The notes below the pieces were generated by a model. The model was given only the letters and a program-made list of their open reading frames with translations. It searched no databases and was not told the origin of the DNA. Shown here in pieces: positions 5,053 to 6,760 of a DNA stretch of 6,760 nt (its first letter is position 1; every line of letters begins with the position of its first letter). Position numbers and translations under genes: made by a program. This DNA is from Bacteroidales bacterium UBA3808. GTDB taxonomy: Bacteria > Bacteroidota > Bacteroidia > Bacteroidales > Paludibacteraceae. Where the stretch lies: NCBI GenBank assembly GCA_002369075.1, contig DFEG01000004.1, positions 5,392-12,151 of the forward strand, in the 5' to 3' direction.

Positions 5053-5322
5053 ATGAGTCGTTCACTGAAAAAAGGACCGTTTATCAACGTCAAGTTGGAA
5101 GACAAGGTGCTGGCGATGAATGAGTCCGGCAAAAAAGAGGTTATCAAGACCTGGAGCCGTGCCTCGATGATTTCCCCTGACTTTGTAGGTCACACAATTG
5201 CAGTTCACAATGGAAACAAGTTCATTCCTGTTTATGTAACGGAGAACATGGTAGGTCACAAGCTGGGCGAGTTCGCTCCGACCCGTACCTTCCGCGGCCA
5301 CTCCGGCAATAACAAGAAGTAA
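5053..5322 (+). CDS. rpsS: 30S ribosomal protein uS19
   Basis: uS19 sits in the head of the small subunit with uS13, near the A-site tRNA, and contributes to inter-subunit bridges. The 89-aa product has the family start MSRSLKKGPF, the central KTWSRASMISPDFVGHTIAVHNG (32-54), and the C-terminal signature FIPVYVTENMVGHKLGEFAPTRTFRGH (57-83). Length is normal, and the ATG at 5053 gives the canonical start. The 22-base gap after rplB is A-rich (AAAGTAAAGAAAAG) and only weakly purine-SD-like. Confidence 0.98.
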   Translation: MSRSLKKGPFINVKLEDKVLAMNESGKKEVIKTWSRASMISPDFVGHTIAVHNGNKFIPVYVTENMVGHKLGEFAPTRTFRGHSGNNKK

Positions 5323-5360
5323 TCCATTGAAATCATTAATTATTAAAATTCCAGATTAAA

Positions 5361-5768
5361 ATGGGTGCAAGAAAACATAACAGCGCTGAGGCAATGAAAG
5401 CCGCTCGCAAAGAGCAGTATTTTGCCAAAGCTAACAACATTCCTACCAGCCCGCGTAAGATGCGTCTCGTAGCAGACATGGTACGCGGCATGGAAGTGAA
5501 CCGTGCACTCGGTGCGCTGCACTTCTCCACTCGTGAGGCAAGCCGCGCGCTCGAGAAGCTCCTCAAATCTGCTATCGCCAACTGGGAAACCAAGACCGGC
5601 AAGAAAGCAGAGGAAGAAACTCTCTATGTAACGAAAATCATGGTTGACGGCGGTATGATGATCAAGCGTATGCTGCCCGCTCCTCAGGGTCGTGCTTATC
5701 GCGTCCGCAAACGTTCCAACCACGTTACAATATTTGTAGATACCAAAGATACTAACGCTGAAAAGTAA
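5361..5768 (+). CDS. rplV: 50S ribosomal protein uL22
   Basis: uL22 binds all domains of 23S rRNA, and its long beta-hairpin lines the exit tunnel opposite uL4. The 135-aa product is longer than the ~110 aa of E. coli because of an N-terminal extension (about 1-25, MGARKHNSAEAMKAARKEQY), which I recall as usual in Bacteroidota. The conserved helix is SPRKMRLVADMVRG (30-43). The hairpin and signature run from about 98 to 126, including IKRMLPAPQGRAYRVRKRSNHVTI (101-124). I see no deletion in the hairpin, where macrolide-resistance changes are known in other bacteria. The 38-base gap from rpsS is A/T-rich and has no SD. Confidence 0.97.
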   Translation: MGARKHNSAEAMKAARKEQYFAKANNIPTSPRKMRLVADMVRGMEVNRALGALHFSTREASRALEKLLKSAIANWETKTGKKAEEETLYVTKIMVDGGMMIKRMLPAPQGRAYRVRKRSNHVTIFVDTKDTNAEK

Positions 5769-5774
5769 TCAATT

Positions 5775-6515
5775 ATGGGACAGAAAATCAATCCTATAGC
5801 TAACCGTCTGGGCATTGTCCGCGGTTGGGACTCCAACTGGTTTGGAGGAAAGAATTACGGCGATACGCTGCTTGAGGATAGCAAGATCCGCGAGTACCTC
5901 AACGCTCGTCTCGCAGAGGCAAGTATCAGCCGTATCGTCATCGAAAGAACTCTGAAACTTGTGACTGTTACTATCTGCACCGCTCGCCCCGGTTACATTA
6001 TCGGAAAAGGTGGAGAAGAGGTTGACAAATTGAAGAAGGAACTCCAGAAAATCACCAAGCAGGACGTTCAGATCAACATCTTCGAGGTGAAACGCCCCGA
6101 GTTGGACGCTACCATCGTAGCCAACAAGATCGCTCGTCAGCTGGAGGGCAAGATCGCTTATCGTCGTGCCGTTAAAATGGCTATCCAGAGTACCATGCGT
6201 ATGGGCGCTGAGGGTATCAAGATTCAGGTATCCGGCCGTTTGAACGGAGCCGAGATGGCGCGCAAGGAGATGTACAAAGAGGGTCGTACCCCGCTGCATA
6301 CGCTCCGCGCCGACATCGACTACTGCCACGTAGGTGCCATCACCAAAGTGGGTGTAATCGGCGTTAAGGTATGGATCTGCCGTGGAGAAGTGTATGGCAA
6401 GAAAGACCTGACTCCTAACTTCTCGCAGAAGCAGGAAGGAGGCCGTCCCGGCATGGATCGCCGTGAGGGCCGTGGAGACCGCAAGGGCAACTTCCGCCGC
6501 AACAAAAAACAATAA
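5775..6515 (+). CDS. rpsC: 30S ribosomal protein uS3
   Basis: uS3 forms part of the mRNA entry channel and its helicase activity. The 246-aa product begins MGQKINPIANRLGIVRGWDSNWF, the family N-terminus. The type II KH domain carries the RNA-binding GxxG as GKGG (77-80) within RPGYIIGKGG. The C-terminal domain includes RRAVKMAIQSTMRMGAEGIKIQVSGRLNGAEMAR (130-163) and GVIGVKVWICRGE (193-205). A basic Gly/Arg/Lys-rich tail (about 211-246) follows, longer than the end of E. coli uS3 (233 aa). The start is 6 bases after the rplV stop with no SD, implying coupled translation. Confidence 0.98.
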   Translation: MGQKINPIANRLGIVRGWDSNWFGGKNYGDTLLEDSKIREYLNARLAEASISRIVIERTLKLVTVTICTARPGYIIGKGGEEVDKLKKELQKITKQDVQINIFEVKRPELDATIVANKIARQLEGKIAYRRAVKMAIQSTMRMGAEGIKIQVSGRLNGAEMARKEMYKEGRTPLHTLRADIDYCHVGAITKVGVIGVKVWICRGEVYGKKDLTPNFSQKQEGGRPGMDRREGRGDRKGNFRRNKKQ

Positions 6516-6542
6516 TGTTTAACCGATTTGTAGATTAGAATC

Positions 6543-6760
6543 ATGTTACAACCTAAGAAAACTAAATTCCGCCGTTGCCAAAAAGGCCGCATCAAGGGCT
6601 TCGCTCACCGCGGTCAGGAACTGGCATTCGGTTCGTTCGGTATCAAGAGTATGGGTACCGTATGGTTGACCGGTCGTCAAATCGAGGCTGCCCGTATCGC
6701 CGTTACCCGTTATATGCAACGTCAAGGACAGGTTTGGATCCGCGTTTTCCCGGACAAACC
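6543..6760 (+). CDS. rplP: 50S ribosomal protein uL16, 3'-truncated
   Basis: uL16 is a late-assembling large-subunit protein near the A-site and elongation-factor site. The frame from the ATG at 6543 stays open to the window edge, giving 72 complete codons plus two bases, about half of a protein of some 140 aa. It reads MLQPKKTKFRRCQKGRIKGF, then GSFGIKSMGTVWLTGRQIEAARIAV (30-54) and the signature QGQVWIRVFPDK (61-72). This is close to E. coli MLQPKRTKFR ... RQGKIWIRVFPDKP. It follows rpsC after 27 A/T-rich bases without an SD, the expected order in the S10 cluster. The downstream half, including the arginine hydroxylated in E. coli, is outside the window. Confidence 0.97.
   Translation, partial: MLQPKKTKFRRCQKGRIKGFAHRGQELAFGSFGIKSMGTVWLTGRQIEAARIAVTRYMQRQGQVWIRVFPDK

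Noticed and set aside
5769..6512. 247-codon open frame on the - strand mirroring rpsC
   Set aside because: It is the complement of the uS3 gene over almost its exact length; it resembles no known protein, and rpsC is unambiguous.

Overview
The window is the junction of the str and S10 ribosomal clusters of a member of the Bacteroidota, most likely Bacteroidales. All coding is on the + strand: fusA (EF-G, 5' end cut off) - rpsJ - rplC - rplD - rplW - rplB - rpsS - rplV - rpsC - rplP (3' end cut off). The lineage call rests on fusA running straight into rpsJ with no tuf gene between, on A/T-rich start regions that almost all lack a Shine-Dalgarno (SD) sequence, and on protein details I recall as typical of the phylum: the KGGGGAR loop of uL4, the extended N-terminus of uL22 and a uL23 ending in DFYSNI. 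I cannot name a genus.

Layout. 1-1956 is the last ~92% of EF-G. 1957-2203 is a 247-base gap without a convincing gene but rich in inverted repeats. 2204-2509 is rpsJ. 2510-2647 is a second, 138-base gap with a long-range stem and clustered small palindromes. From 2648 on the genes are tightly packed, with gaps of 2 to 38 bases (rplC, rplD, rplW, rplB, rpsS, rplV, rpsC), and rplP starts at 6543 and runs off the end.

The genes form one functional unit. EF-G drives translocation. uS10, uS19 and uS3 build the head of the small subunit. uL3, uL4, uL23, uL2, uL22 and uL16 build the peptidyl-transferase surroundings and exit tunnel of the large subunit. The proteins look intact and ordinary; I see no mobile element, CRISPR array, RNA gene, frameshift or foreign cargo.

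The unexplained content is in the two long gaps on either side of rpsJ. The first has three copies of a 20-base hairpin-like unit (two perfect, differing by compensatory stem changes), two more hairpins, and alternative pairings that would exclude each other. The second has a 7+5 bp long-range stem flanking three CTAG-centred repeats, plus two GGAGG motifs away from any annotated start. A related AACCCG(AG)TGGGCG motif occurs in both. They are candidates for ribosomal-protein autoregulatory leaders of a type not known to me; this is inference from one sequence. A second oddity is a perfect SD in front of rplW, in a lineage that rarely uses them.
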